The notes: a model not told the origin generated them from the sequence alone. A DNA stretch of 64,000 bases from Mycobacteriaceae bacterium (GCA_019749805.1 JAIEPH010000032.1:38918-102917); one strand, 5' to 3'; numbered from the stretch's first letter, positions 17,276 through 25,648 are shown. Numbers and translations are program-made.

Positions 17276-18117
17276 GCACCACGCCCACGTTCTTCAGTCT
17301 CCACGGTGTCGATGGTGCGCCATTCGACCCTCAAACAGTGTGGCGGGAAAAGGAATCCACCGGACTGCTGACGATTCCGATCGGCGTGGATCCCGAGGGT
17401 TCACCAGTCGTCTTGGCCTTCACCCTGTGGACGAGCCTTGACGATCACGTCGCCGTTGTCGGCGCTCCCGGCGCCGGTACAACTACAGTGCTGCGAACCA
17501 TCATGCTGTCCCTGTCCCTGTCGCGATCCGAGGATCTGATCAACTTCCTTGTCGCAGAAGGTAAAGCAGGCGGCCAAGAGTACGCTGACGCGCCCGAGTT
17601 GCCACACTGCATCGGCCATGTGACCTTCACTCGCGACCAGACCGCCCGGCTCGCAGGACGATTGGCCGACGCACTGGAATGCGAAGTCGATCGTCGAGAA
17701 GAACTCCTTCGCACGGCAGGAGCCGCCAACCTTGACGACTACCGCCAAGACCTCAAATTGCGCTCCGATATCGAACCACTGCCGGACACCTTAGTCATTC
17801 TTGACGACACCCGGCTGCGGCCAGGATTCGACGCAGCGCTGCAGTCCCTGATCGCCCGCGGGCATCGGCTAGGAATCCGGCTCGTCGTCGGTATCCCCTA
17901 CCCGCAATGGCAAACGCTGAGCCGAAGCGGCGTGAGCGACGGATTCAGCGCCCGAGTCACCGTGGGGCTATCGAAGCCACAGTCATCGTCAGTGCTCGCA
18001 GCAGACGTACCCGGTGATGCGACCACCGCCGGCCACGGCTGCGTCACCCATCTTGGAGGCGAGCCGGTCCGGGTCGCGGCGCTTGCTGCGGTCACAGCAA
18101 TACCGGCGTTGAGATAG
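17272..18117 (+). CDS. Stand-alone EccC-like (FtsK/SpoIIIE) ATPase domain with degenerate P-loop
   Basis: 281 aa with the layout of one EccC ATPase module: GLLTIPIGVDPEGSPVVLAF, then the P-loop position at residues 64-72 reading GAPGAGTTT, with Thr70 where Lys is expected. ALECEVDRREELLRTAGAAN corresponds to the FERRKEAV region of EccC, and LVILDD (Asp178-Asp179) to Walker B. EccC proteins have three such domains and two membrane helices; here there is one domain and no membrane segment. The missing P-loop Lys suggests weak or no ATP hydrolysis. It may bind ESX substrates or regulate EccC, or be an ancient fragment. It is preceded by a truncated gene and followed by broken ones. Confidence 0.65.
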   Translation: MSTTPTFFSLHGVDGAPFDPQTVWREKESTGLLTIPIGVDPEGSPVVLAFTLWTSLDDHVAVVGAPGAGTTTVLRTIMLSLSLSRSEDLINFLVAEGKAGGQEYADAPELPHCIGHVTFTRDQTARLAGRLADALECEVDRREELLRTAGAANLDDYRQDLKLRSDIEPLPDTLVILDDTRLRPGFDAALQSLIARGHRLGIRLVVGIPYPQWQTLSRSGVSDGFSARVTVGLSKPQSSSVLAADVPGDATTAGHGCVTHLGGEPVRVAALAAVTAIPALR

Positions 18118-18135
18118 GCGCGAGCGGAAAATTCC

Positions 18136-18477
18136 ATGAAAGACCGGCCCATGACTGATGCAGCGGCCGACGAGCACCCGCCGCAAGTCGCGGCGGCTAA
18201 CTCGGTGCGCCCGCCGGCCGTTGCCGAGATCGCTGGTAGGCGGCCCGGTACTCGCTGGCGCTGATGCAGAACACCCCAGTCGCTCGCCGACGATCTTGCC
18301 TTTAGCGATCTGCACCCGGAACAAGGCAAGGCACTCGCCCTCACCGTCAACTGCGTTTCCAGGCCAAACATTGTGCTTACCTGGGACGTCAGCTCGAGAG
18401 ACGGTGACCCGATACGCGTGAATTTCACCGCGCGGGCGGCGCTCGAACCGTGGCCGACGGAGGCCAGCACCTCGTAG
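18136..18477 (+). pseudogene. Frameshifted small gene downstream of the EccC-like ATPase
   Basis: A frame starting at ATG 18136 (or 18151, MTDAAADEHPPQVAAANS) meets TGA at 18262, then continues in the same frame with QSLADDLAFSDLHPEQGKAL and TWDVSSRDGDPIRVNFTAR to TAG 18475. Between about 18235 and 18275 another frame gives the more natural RYSLALMQNTP. Two compensating frameshifts thus best explain the stop. Family not recognised. Position 18 bases after the ATPase suggests former co-transcription. Confidence 0.5.
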
Positions 18478-18617
18478 TCCGAGCGATGAATTGGCGATCA
18501 CCGGCCCCCCCGCGCGAACACGGACTGCACCTTGCGCAGCAGATTATCCAGCGAATCGCACAGGATGGCGTCCATCGCGCGATAGTCGATCTCAAGAACT
18601 GGACCCTCCTCAAGTGA

Positions 18618-18880
18618 TTGGATCCGCCATGCCCGTACTTCGATTGGCGCGGTGAGGATATGGCCCGACCACTGGTTCATCCCGACGACAAGGCCAAGCT
18701 AGAGCAGATGACCCTCCAGCTTGTCGACGGTCCTGCGTCCAGCGTGCTGCAACTGAGAAATTACAACGGCACCTGGGCCCTTGCCCACGTCACCGTGTAC
18801 CGGATCGAGTTGGATGAGAACGCGTACGCGGGCCTGATCTCCGCGAGGCTACCAACACCTGCCGAACTTGCTGCGGGGCT
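18618..18880 (+). pseudogene. PAS-like domain fragment
   Basis: One frame reads YFDWRGEDMARPLVHPDDKA, then LQLVDGPASSVLQLRN and TVYRIELDENAYAGLISARL. W-x(n)-VHPDD is the signature of PAS_3-type sensor domains. After LPTPAEL the frame runs on into low-quality sequence, and upstream it lacks a full N-terminus. ATG 18660 is the only plausible start. Probably the remnant of a sensory protein. A minus-strand ORF (18498-18680, 60 codons) overlaps its 5' end and also has fairly natural composition. Confidence 0.4.
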
Positions 18881-19055
18881 TAGTGGCGGTCCGGTCGCGC
18901 ATCATGCGTCGGCGCGTTTACCGGCGTTGCTTGCAAGTCGTGCACATGAACAGCTCCTCTCGGGAGGCCGAGAAGCGTGCCAGTCTTGGGGAACTGGTTC
19001 AGCGCCATCTCTGCGGCAACGTGCACCCAAACCGGGCAAGCGCGGGCTGTACTCG

Positions 19056-19925
19056 TTACGGAATGAGCGGCCCCAGCGGGGTTCGGAAGATGACCTTGAT
19101 CTCGCCGCTGGGTTGCAGTTCCTCGGTAATCAGGTTCCCGTTGTGCGGATAGCGCCAGTGCGTTGTTCCGGGCCCGCAGATCGAGCGGTCCGCGTCGGCG
19201 CTGGGCAGCCAGCAGGACCCGGTGTCGTTGGGATCGGCGCCGGGCTCGAAGATGATTGTGAGCTCACCTGTGCGAAGGTTTTTCGACACGTAGTTGCCGG
19301 CGTCGTCGACGTAGGTCACCGTGTCAGTGTTGGACGGGCACAGCGCGGCTATGTCGCCGTCGGCGGTGCCGATCCAGCACGGGGCTGACGTGTCGTCGGT
19401 CGGTGGTGGTGGTTGGTAGGGAACGGCGGTGTTCGGGTAGTTCAGTTGGCGCACCGTCGCAGCCAGATCGGCGTCACGAGTCTTAAACGCCGAGATCACC
19501 TGACGCTGTTCGTCGACTCGATTACGCAACGCGATCAGCAAGGCCAGCCGACCGGCCGGAGTGTCGGTGTAAGGCCCGGTGCGCGCTGTATCGGCCGCGG
19601 CGTTGACCACCACGTTGCCCGACTGGTTGCGACCCGCCGCCTCCGCAGACGCCGCCTCGCTGATCACCGCCGACAACCTGGCATCCAGAGCCGCCGTACG
19701 CGACAAACGCCGCGACAGCTGTTGCGCCACATGAGCGTAAGCGTTCGCGAACTGGCCCGAAGCGTCCAACGTCTGCGGCGTGCTGGCCACCCGGTTTGAC
19801 AACGTGGTCAACGTCTGTGACGACCCCGACGCATCGGCGCCAGCATCCAACGGCGCTCTCGAAAACAACGCATGACCACGATCCAACGCAACAGCCACTC
19901 GGGCCAACACCAAATCCACGGTCAC
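19056..19925 (-). CDS. DUF4226-domain protein with a duplicated C-terminal module
   Basis: 289 aa from GTG 19925; an ATG at 20006 is also in frame. Residues ~1-165 are helical and match the mycobacterial DUF4226 layout, ending LALLIALRNRVDEQRQVISA and ATVRQLNYP. After a Pro-rich linker come two copies of one module, starting at CWIGTADGDIAALC (residue 183) and CWLPSADADRSIC (residue 238). Each runs Cys-Trp, a second Cys ~13 residues later, then a GE(L/I)-x-x-IF strand. DUF4226 proteins are often linked to ESX loci. Its role here is unknown; a secreted or ESX-associated function is inferred from family and context. Confidence 0.7.
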   Translation of the reverse strand: MTVDLVLARVAVALDRGHALFSRAPLDAGADASGSSQTLTTLSNRVASTPQTLDASGQFANAYAHVAQQLSRRLSRTAALDARLSAVISEAASAEAAGRNQSGNVVVNAAADTARTGPYTDTPAGRLALLIALRNRVDEQRQVISAFKTRDADLAATVRQLNYPNTAVPYQPPPPTDDTSAPCWIGTADGDIAALCPSNTDTVTYVDDAGNYVSKNLRTGELTIIFEPGADPNDTGSCWLPSADADRSICGPGTTHWRYPHNGNLITEELQPSGEIKVIFRTPLGPLIP

Positions 19926-20128
19926 CCACCCAAGATAACCGCACGTCAGCACGGGCTCCACACCCGTAAACGGGTGGGCCCGCGGCCGTGCAAGGTCCCG
20001 ACGCACCCACGCCGAATACCCGTGTGGTGATGGGCGGAAGTTGGCTTAGGGTGCGAGAAGCGGGGACGGACGTACCGATGCGGGCGTAGCGGTACCGGCA
20101 CAAGCAGACCGGCATTAGGAGGACAGGG

Positions 20129-21207
20129 GTGGCTGATCAGGGTGCTACCGAGTTCCCGTTCGTGATCCGCGACGTCCCCACAGGATTTGAAAGCGGCGAT
20201 GGCTACTCAGGCGGTCACGGTGAGCCGCATGACGGACGCCGATGGCCAGGATGAGTTTGGTGTGCGCAGTTGATGCAGCCCGTTCAGCGCCGGGCCGCGA
20301 TGGTCGATCATCGCACCCGCTATGACGCCGACTATGTTGGCGTCGACGCGGCCGGCCCGTACGTGTGGACGCATTACGTCGCGCTGCGCCCCCACGATGG
20401 CGGTGTGTTCGGACTCGGCGTTCAGGGCGTCGCCGCCGACTTCGCTTTCGTGGTCGATCTGAGTCTGGGAGCCGACAGGTTCTTCGATTCCAACAAGGTG
20501 GACTGGGTGGCCACGGTGATTGTCGACGGAGGGGCCGATGCTGAGGTCCTCGATGCCGAACCGGACCCGAGCCACCACGCCGAACGCGAAGCGGAAGCCG
20601 AGGATAACGAGGCAACAAGTGCCGGCCACGAACGCGGCGAAGACCCGGATGAGGCTGAGGAGCCCGAGCCACCCGCTAGACCGCGGCGGCCAGCCGCGGT
20701 CGGGCCGACGCCACGTGAGCACCTAGCTCGAGAGGGCACACAAGTTAGCGCCGAGCAGTTCGGTCGTGCGCTCGACGGTGCGCTGGCGACGTTGGCGAAC
20801 CTCACCGGCACCGCGGCCGCGGATATACCTCGCCCGCGGGAGATCAAGGCGCGCAAGCACTTCCGCTACCGCGGCAACCACCCGTCCTACAGCTTCAGCG
20901 GGACCGAAGTGCGTTACCACACGGTGGATCCGATTCAAGGGGCGGTTCGGGAAACGACGCAGATCCCGGTGAGGCGCTGTGTTGGATGGTCGACGATGTG
21001 GCGCGGTCGCTGGCCTGGACGTGGGCGCAGCGCACACCAGCCTCTCGCATGATGGACCGCGACCAAGTGCAGTGGCTGCTGGCCGCGCCTCTGTGGCTCA
21101 CGCTGGTCACCGCCCTCGACGTCCGGTGGGCCGGCAAGACACGGGCAAGGATCGCGCAGCTGAGGAGACACGCGCAGACATCGGGCGCTCTGCGGCAGGG
21201 TCACTGA
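20129..21207 (+). pseudogene. Frameshifted accessory gene, not recognised
   Basis: AGGAGGACAGGG precedes GTG 20129 (MADQGATEFPFVIRDVPTG). The frame stops near 20247, while another frame carries MATQAVTVSRMTDADGQDEF, and from 20270 the first frame is open again with GVDAAGPYVWTHYVALRPHD. A charged Glu/Asp/Pro-rich linker follows, then SAEQFGRALDGALATLANLT and ARKHFRYRGNHPSYSFSG. Near 20980 a further shift leads into CWMVDDVARSLAWTWAQRT and a stop at 21207. At least two or three frameshifts split what was one long protein. The minus-strand ORFs here look hydrophobic only because they mirror the acidic linker. Confidence 0.5.
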
Positions 21208-21377
21208 CTGCTCACCGCGGAACAAACCCGAGGATCATGAGCTTGGGCTTTACGCGGTGGTTCCTGGGGCCGACGACGGCGCCGACGCGGCCGCCTAACC
21301 TGTGATCGACAGTGGTTCGCCAGACTGCCCCAGGTGCCCAGTGGTGCAGTGTGATTGGGGTGCTGACCGGCGGTCTT

Positions 21378-22526
21378 TTACGAGGCTTTCTGCTGTCGGT
21401 CGTGGATCTCGTCGACCAGGCTGTGCAACGTGCGAGTCTTGAGCTGGTGAACCGAGTCGCTGAGGTAATGATCGTTGATGCGGTCGCGTAGCTGGATGGC
21501 CTCGGTCAGCCGGTCGATTTCCATTGCACCGCGCCAGGGCTCGGGTCGAGCCAGAAGTGCAGCGGTGTCCGCGGCGCGCGCGTGCAGGTAGTGGCTGCGG
21601 CGGTCGTCGAGCGGGCCGGTGACACTGTTGCGGCATCGGCCGATGCGGCAACCGATGCGGGTGCGGATGTCGGTGTTGTGAAGTAGGTCTCGCGCCGCAG
21701 CGGCGGGGATCGTGGCAGCGAGCCTGGGCAGGTAGACGCCGGCGGTCGCGCCGCCGCCCTGGTCTTTGTTGGGATCGGGTTTGCGCCTGTAGCGGGCTAC
21801 GGTCTGGGCGTGGTTGACCTTTTCGAGCAGCCCGACACCCACGGAGTAGGCGTCGGCGTACCCCAATGCGACTGCGCATTGGCCGATGTTTCCGGATTGC
21901 CCGAGCGTGACGTGGATGCCGCGTTCACGGAAGGCGTGCAGGAAAGTGAAGGCCTTACGGATCTTGCGCAGGCTTTCATCATCGCCGCCGAACGGTGAGA
22001 GGCGGATCTCTACGGTGTCGATGCCGGCTGCGGCATATTCCGTGGGAAGGTCCACGTTGAGGTGGCCCACAACCATCGTGGAGATGGTCAGGACAGCGCG
22101 GGTCGGCTTGGTGGTTGAAGCCAGGCGGGTGCGTTCGGCCAGGTCGACATTGAGATGTGCGGTGCGGTCGTTGGTCACGTAGAAGTGTGGGGCGGTCACA
22201 TTCGTCACGACCGGCGGGTGGGCATCAAGGACTTTGTCGATCATCCGTTGACGTTGCTTCGCATCAGCGGACAGCGCGTCGGTGTCATATGGACTACCAG
22301 CCCACAGCGGGAACTTGTCCAGGCCGTAGCCGACGGTGGTCAACCGTTCAGCGGCCAGCTCCCAATACACATCGAGGCCGGCGTCGACGGCCGCCGCCGC
22401 GGCGTCGTGCTGGTGTCGAGCCGCTTTCGTGTCCAGGGTGATCGCCGTCGCTCCGGCGTGTTCGCGGGTCAGGAAGTCCTCGACGGGCTTGTGATCACCC
22501 GGTCCGAGCCGAAACTGTATGCCCAT
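21378..22526 (-). CDS. Putative TIM-barrel protein, possibly queuine tRNA-ribosyltransferase-like
   Basis: 382 aa from ATG 22526. The middle reads as alternating strands and helices: THLNVDLAERTRLA-like segments, TISTMVVGHLNVDLPTEYAA, IDTVEIRLSPFGGDDESLRK, RERGIHVTLGQSGNIGQCAV and YADAYSVGVGLLEKVNHAQT. This fits an (alpha/beta)8 barrel. Near the C-terminus CRIGRC followed by HYLHAR resembles a zinc-binding Cys/His cluster such as that of tRNA-guanine transglycosylases. The resemblance is at motif level only. It is divergent from a Xre/RES toxin-antitoxin pair with an 86-base shared promoter region. A base-exchange role is speculative. Confidence 0.5.
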   Translation of the reverse strand: MGIQFRLGPGDHKPVEDFLTREHAGATAITLDTKAARHQHDAAAAAVDAGLDVYWELAAERLTTVGYGLDKFPLWAGSPYDTDALSADAKQRQRMIDKVLDAHPPVVTNVTAPHFYVTNDRTAHLNVDLAERTRLASTTKPTRAVLTISTMVVGHLNVDLPTEYAAAGIDTVEIRLSPFGGDDESLRKIRKAFTFLHAFRERGIHVTLGQSGNIGQCAVALGYADAYSVGVGLLEKVNHAQTVARYRRKPDPNKDQGGGATAGVYLPRLAATIPAAAARDLLHNTDIRTRIGCRIGRCRNSVTGPLDDRRSHYLHARAADTAALLARPEPWRGAMEIDRLTEAIQLRDRINDHYLSDSVHQLKTRTLHSLVDEIHDRQQKAS

Positions 22527-22564
22527 CGTATTGGGGGTTCCTCTCGCGTCGAGGGCCAGTTCCG

Positions 22565-22593
22565 TGTCATACTACATGACAGAATGGATGACA
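22565..22593. promoter_or_regulatory. Candidate operator of the toxin-antitoxin operon
   Basis: Perfect inverted repeat TGTCAT-ACTAC-ATGACA (22565-22581) followed by an extra ATGACA half-site at 22588-22593, 19 bases before the antitoxin ATG. Toxin-antitoxin operons are usually autoregulated by such repeats; here the site also lies within the promoter region of the divergent gene at 21378-22526. Confidence 0.6.
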
Positions 22594-22612
22594 AAAGGAA
22601 GACAGGGCTTCA

Positions 22613-22954
22613 ATGGGTGTGAGCGCGCTCGCCACGACCGTCTCCGGTGCGATTGACCGGCTCGGACTGACATACGAGGAGGTCGGCGAAATCGTTGACG
22701 CGTCGCCGCGGTCGGTAGCGCGGTGGACAGCCGGCAAGGTCGTCCCGCAGAAGCTCAACAAGCAGCGGCTTATCGAGCTGGCCTACGTCGCGGATGCGCT
22801 GGCAGAGGTGCTTCCGCGAGACCAGGCCAACATGTGGATGTTCGCGCCGAATCGGCTATTGAAACACCGTAAACCGGCCGACCTTGTGCGTGAAGGCGAA
22901 TATCAGCGGGTCCTGGCCCTCATCGATGCCATGGCCGAAGGAGTCTTCGTGTGA
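22613..22954 (+). CDS. Xre/MbcA-like antitoxin
   Basis: 113 aa. Helix-turn-helix region LTYEEVGEIVDASPRSVARW, then a C-terminal half (QRLIELAYVADALAEVLPRD, WMFAPNRLLKHRKPADLV, YQRVLALIDAMAEGVFV) that matches the DUF2384 toxin-binding domain of Xre-type antitoxins. LLKHRKPADLV corresponds to the characteristic LNGKTPLEVL-like motif. Neutralises the RES toxin encoded next and is expected to bind its own promoter. A GGA-rich stretch lies upstream of ATG 22613. The stop overlaps the toxin's GTG start. Confidence 0.88.
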   Translation: MGVSALATTVSGAIDRLGLTYEEVGEIVDASPRSVARWTAGKVVPQKLNKQRLIELAYVADALAEVLPRDQANMWMFAPNRLLKHRKPADLVREGEYQRVLALIDAMAEGVFV

Positions 22955-23508
22955 GCGATTCCCTCCATGAGGGCCTCGTACAGCGCGTTGACGCTCGCGG
23001 CACCACACCGTGGTCAGGTGAGTGCTTCCGCTACACAGCAGCACATCGTGACGCATTGTCGGGAGAGGGCGCGCGCCGGTTCGGGGGCCGATGGAATCCC
23101 CCACTACTGTTCCCAGCCATCTATCTGGCTGACTCCGCGCGGGCCTGCATGGTTGAAGTCGAGCGCGCCGCCAACGCAGCGTCGACGACAGCCGACAAGA
23201 TGCTCCAAGCGGCATATCGGCTGCACACCATCGACATCGCCAACCTGGAGATTTTGGACCTTCGGACACCCGAGGCTCAAGAGGCGGTGGGGTTGGAGAT
23301 CGACGACATCTTCGGTGACGACTGGGCTGCGTGCCAGGCCGTAGGACATGCCGCCTGGTTTTTACACATGCAAGGCGTGCTGGTGCCGGCCGCCGGTGGG
23401 GTCGGGCTGGTGATCACCGCCTACGAACAGCGCACGCGCCCAGGTCAACTCGCAGTACGTGAAAGTATTGACCTCACACCGCAGACGTACGTGCGGCTGC
23501 GCGCGTAA
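22951..23508 (+). CDS. RES-domain toxin (MbcT-like)
   Basis: 185 aa, GTG start overlapping the antitoxin stop (GTGA). RES-domain landmarks: CFRYTAAHRD with the conserved Arg, GARRFGGRWNPP, and IYLADSARACMVEVERAAN carrying the conserved Glu. The C-terminal AYEQRTRPGQLAVRESIDLT is also typical. Known RES toxins such as M. tuberculosis MbcT degrade NAD+. The pair would stabilise the element or act as an abortive defence. Length and gene order agree with the family. No supported gene follows in 23509-23787. Confidence 0.88.
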   Translation: MSDSLHEGLVQRVDARGTTPWSGECFRYTAAHRDALSGEGARRFGGRWNPPLLFPAIYLADSARACMVEVERAANAASTTADKMLQAAYRLHTIDIANLEILDLRTPEAQEAVGLEIDDIFGDDWAACQAVGHAAWFLHMQGVLVPAAGGVGLVITAYEQRTRPGQLAVRESIDLTPQTYVRLRA

Positions 23509-23787
23509 TCATCGAGTGACGTGTAGTGGTCGAGCGCCGGCCGGGCCTGATGTCGTGTGCCGTCCTCGGCCGTGAAGTATCCAGATCGGCCCTCTGCGTT
23601 CTACCCAGTGTTGGTAATTCGCCTGCAGAACAAGGCATTTCGGCCATGGGCACCGACAGGTCGCCTTGACGAGCGGGCTGATACGTTGACCGGCATCGCG
23701 ACAGCCATCGAATAAGCCGTCAGCGGCCACAAAGCCGCGGGCCGCTTCGCGCCGGGATCATCTCGCGCGTGGCCAGCTCAGGCGGGC

Positions 23788-24615
23788 TTAGGGTCGGCCG
23801 GCAACGGCCAGAGGCTCCCACATCGCACCGGCGAACACCTCGAACGTGTCGGGCACTTCCGCGGACAGTTTGGCGAGCAACCGCAGATGCCAGCCCGCAT
23901 CTGGACCGTTCACCGTGCGCACTGTGACCGTGGCCCGCCCCCGGTCAGGGATCCGGTGGATCTCCTCAACCAACAGATTGGGTATCCATCCCAGCGGCAC
24001 TTGCCCGCGGGTCGTCGTGAGGATGGCACGCGGATTACTCACGTTGGTCGGTTCATCACACAGACCGAGTTGATCGCCAGGGCGCAGCGCGGAAAGCGTG
24101 CGTTCAAGCTGGTCACGGGTCACCGTGATGGTCGTCTGCCCGACGTGGATCGGGCGTTCGATGATATGGCGCATCCCGTGCACCAGGAACCCGCACTCTA
24201 AGCGTCCGCCGTTGATCTGCGGCACCGGGAACAGCTGGATCGTGTCGCCCTGGCGACGCCCACCCGAGCGCGTGATCTGCTCCCACGGCGAGGCGCTCTC
24301 ACTCAACCCCAAACGCGTTACCCAACGGGCGAAATCCGGGCGCCGAGACCCCATCGCGCGCTGGGCGAACAGCGGGAACAGCACAGGCGAGGTGTACCAG
24401 CGGTCAAGGTCGGGGAAGCCAAGAAACGGCCGGAAACCTGCCGCGTCGAGAGCATTGCGGATGTAGTAAAAGCTATACGCGTGACCGTCATAGCTGAGCA
24501 CGCCGACCGGTGAAATAGACCGCTCGATCGGGTGCTGCCAGGTCACCACCAGCTGGCGCAGCGTCGCGCTCGCGCGCACCCCCGCAAGGGTGGCGTTAGA
24601 TGTCGCGGCCCGCAT
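23788..24615 (-). CDS. HIRAN-domain protein
   Basis: 275 aa from ATG 24615, overlapping the end of the HipA-like gene by 20 bases. The N-terminal half (LVVTWQHPIERSISPVGVLS, DAAGFRPFLGFPDLDRWYTS) resembles the HipA N-terminal subdomain family: a short strand region that reports a query of the form V-G-x-L-x-Y-D-G. The C-terminal half contains a HIRAN-type core: LRPGDQLGLCDEPTNVSNPR, AILTTTRGQVPLGWIPNLLV. HIRAN domains bind DNA ends or stalled forks in other systems, often fused to helicases or nucleases. Here it is paired with a kinase-like protein. Function unknown. Confidence 0.6.
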   Translation of the reverse strand: MRAATSNATLAGVRASATLRQLVVTWQHPIERSISPVGVLSYDGHAYSFYYIRNALDAAGFRPFLGFPDLDRWYTSPVLFPLFAQRAMGSRRPDFARWVTRLGLSESASPWEQITRSGGRRQGDTIQLFPVPQINGGRLECGFLVHGMRHIIERPIHVGQTTITVTRDQLERTLSALRPGDQLGLCDEPTNVSNPRAILTTTRGQVPLGWIPNLLVEEIHRIPDRGRATVTVRTVNGPDAGWHLRLLAKLSAEVPDTFEVFAGAMWEPLAVAGRP

Positions 24616-25516
24616 GAAGCAGCCTTTCTCGATTGATCCGTAGCACTTCACCTGCGAACGTACGGGACGGGGCCGACATTTCCGGCACCCGCTCAAGGAC
24701 TTCGATGACAGTGTCGTCGCTCACGCTACGCACATTGTCCATCCAAAACCGCCCGACAGTCGGCCGACACATGCGCAGCGCGGTCAGGGCGTGGTCGACG
24801 AGCGTGGGAGGACCTATCCCCAAGTCGTACTCGAATCGCCACGCTGTGCCCTTGCGGGCCCACTGCTCGACGCCATTTCGCTGGCTCAGCCGGGCCGTGC
24901 ACTCGGACTCCCTCACGTTGTACCCGAGGCTGCTGGACTGGTCATACGAATCGGATAACCGCAGGTTATCGGCGCTGTCTGGGGGTGGAAGCAGGATGGC
25001 CCAGTTGTCGTCGTGCCGGTCGCGGTTGGCGATCCACGCGTCGAGCACCATGTAGCCCGCGAACACGTCGAACGCACTGAACTCGCGGGGAATGTACGGG
25101 CTTGGCGGCGGATCAATATCGCGGAGCACAGCACTGATCCGCGCAAGCGAATGCCCAGGTCTGCCCTTGAGTTTGGTCTGGTAACTCGGGTCGGACGCCG
25201 CTAGCAGCTGCTGACCGGATTGCAGGTCCCACCCGGGCGGCTTCAAATCGCGCGACATACTGCCGCGCCGGCCATCCCGAACCCCTAACTGCACCTGCGC
25301 GAAGGGGATCCGGATCGCGCCCGCCAGTTCAGTGCTGACACGTTCGGCCCAGTCCTCCCCCTGGCGGACACCGTTCTTGACCACGGGCGGTTTGAACAGC
25401 CAGATCTCGTTCGTCGACGGTTCGATCAGCCACCACTTCTCTTCCTGCCCTTCGGTTTCGTCGCTGTGTACCTCCCACTCTGAGACATCCCAGACCTCGA
25501 ACAGCGACGCCGACAT
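24596..25516 (-). CDS. HipA-like protein kinase
   Basis: 306 aa from ATG 25516. Kinase-like features: LFKPP with a following Glu-rich helix (EDWAERVSTELAGAIRIP), then AFDVFAGYMVLDAWIANRDR, whose NRDRHDDNW at residues 164-172 matches the HipA catalytic loop, and DQSSSLGYNVRESECTARL in the position of the metal-binding Asp. HipA kinases phosphorylate proteins such as glutamyl-tRNA synthetase; the target here cannot be predicted. No HipB-like antitoxin is adjacent. Instead a HIRAN-domain gene overlaps its 3' end, so the two are probably co-translated. Confidence 0.75.
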   Translation of the reverse strand: MSASLFEVWDVSEWEVHSDETEGQEEKWWLIEPSTNEIWLFKPPVVKNGVRQGEDWAERVSTELAGAIRIPFAQVQLGVRDGRRGSMSRDLKPPGWDLQSGQQLLAASDPSYQTKLKGRPGHSLARISAVLRDIDPPPSPYIPREFSAFDVFAGYMVLDAWIANRDRHDDNWAILLPPPDSADNLRLSDSYDQSSSLGYNVRESECTARLSQRNGVEQWARKGTAWRFEYDLGIGPPTLVDHALTALRMCRPTVGRFWMDNVRSVSDDTVIEVLERVPEMSAPSRTFAGEVLRINRERLLHAGRDI

Positions 25517-25648
25517 GGGCGAAGGCTAGCGGACCGCCAACGCCCAACTCAGCGTCAGGCTGGCGCGTTGAGCTTCAGGCGGCGGCCAAACGATCCCCGA
25601 GGATCCGGGCACGTATGCCAACGTCGCGACGACCGCAGCGGTTCGAAC

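Noticed and set aside
20207..20722. Minus-strand ORF with an apparent membrane segment (GLLSLIRVFAAFVAGTCCLV)
   Set aside because: The hydrophobic stretch is the reverse image of the Glu/Asp/Pro-rich linker of the plus-strand frame; no start signal and no family match.
23509..23730. Minus-strand ORF of 73 codons after the RES toxin
   Set aside because: No start signal and no family features; the gap to the HIRAN gene appears empty.
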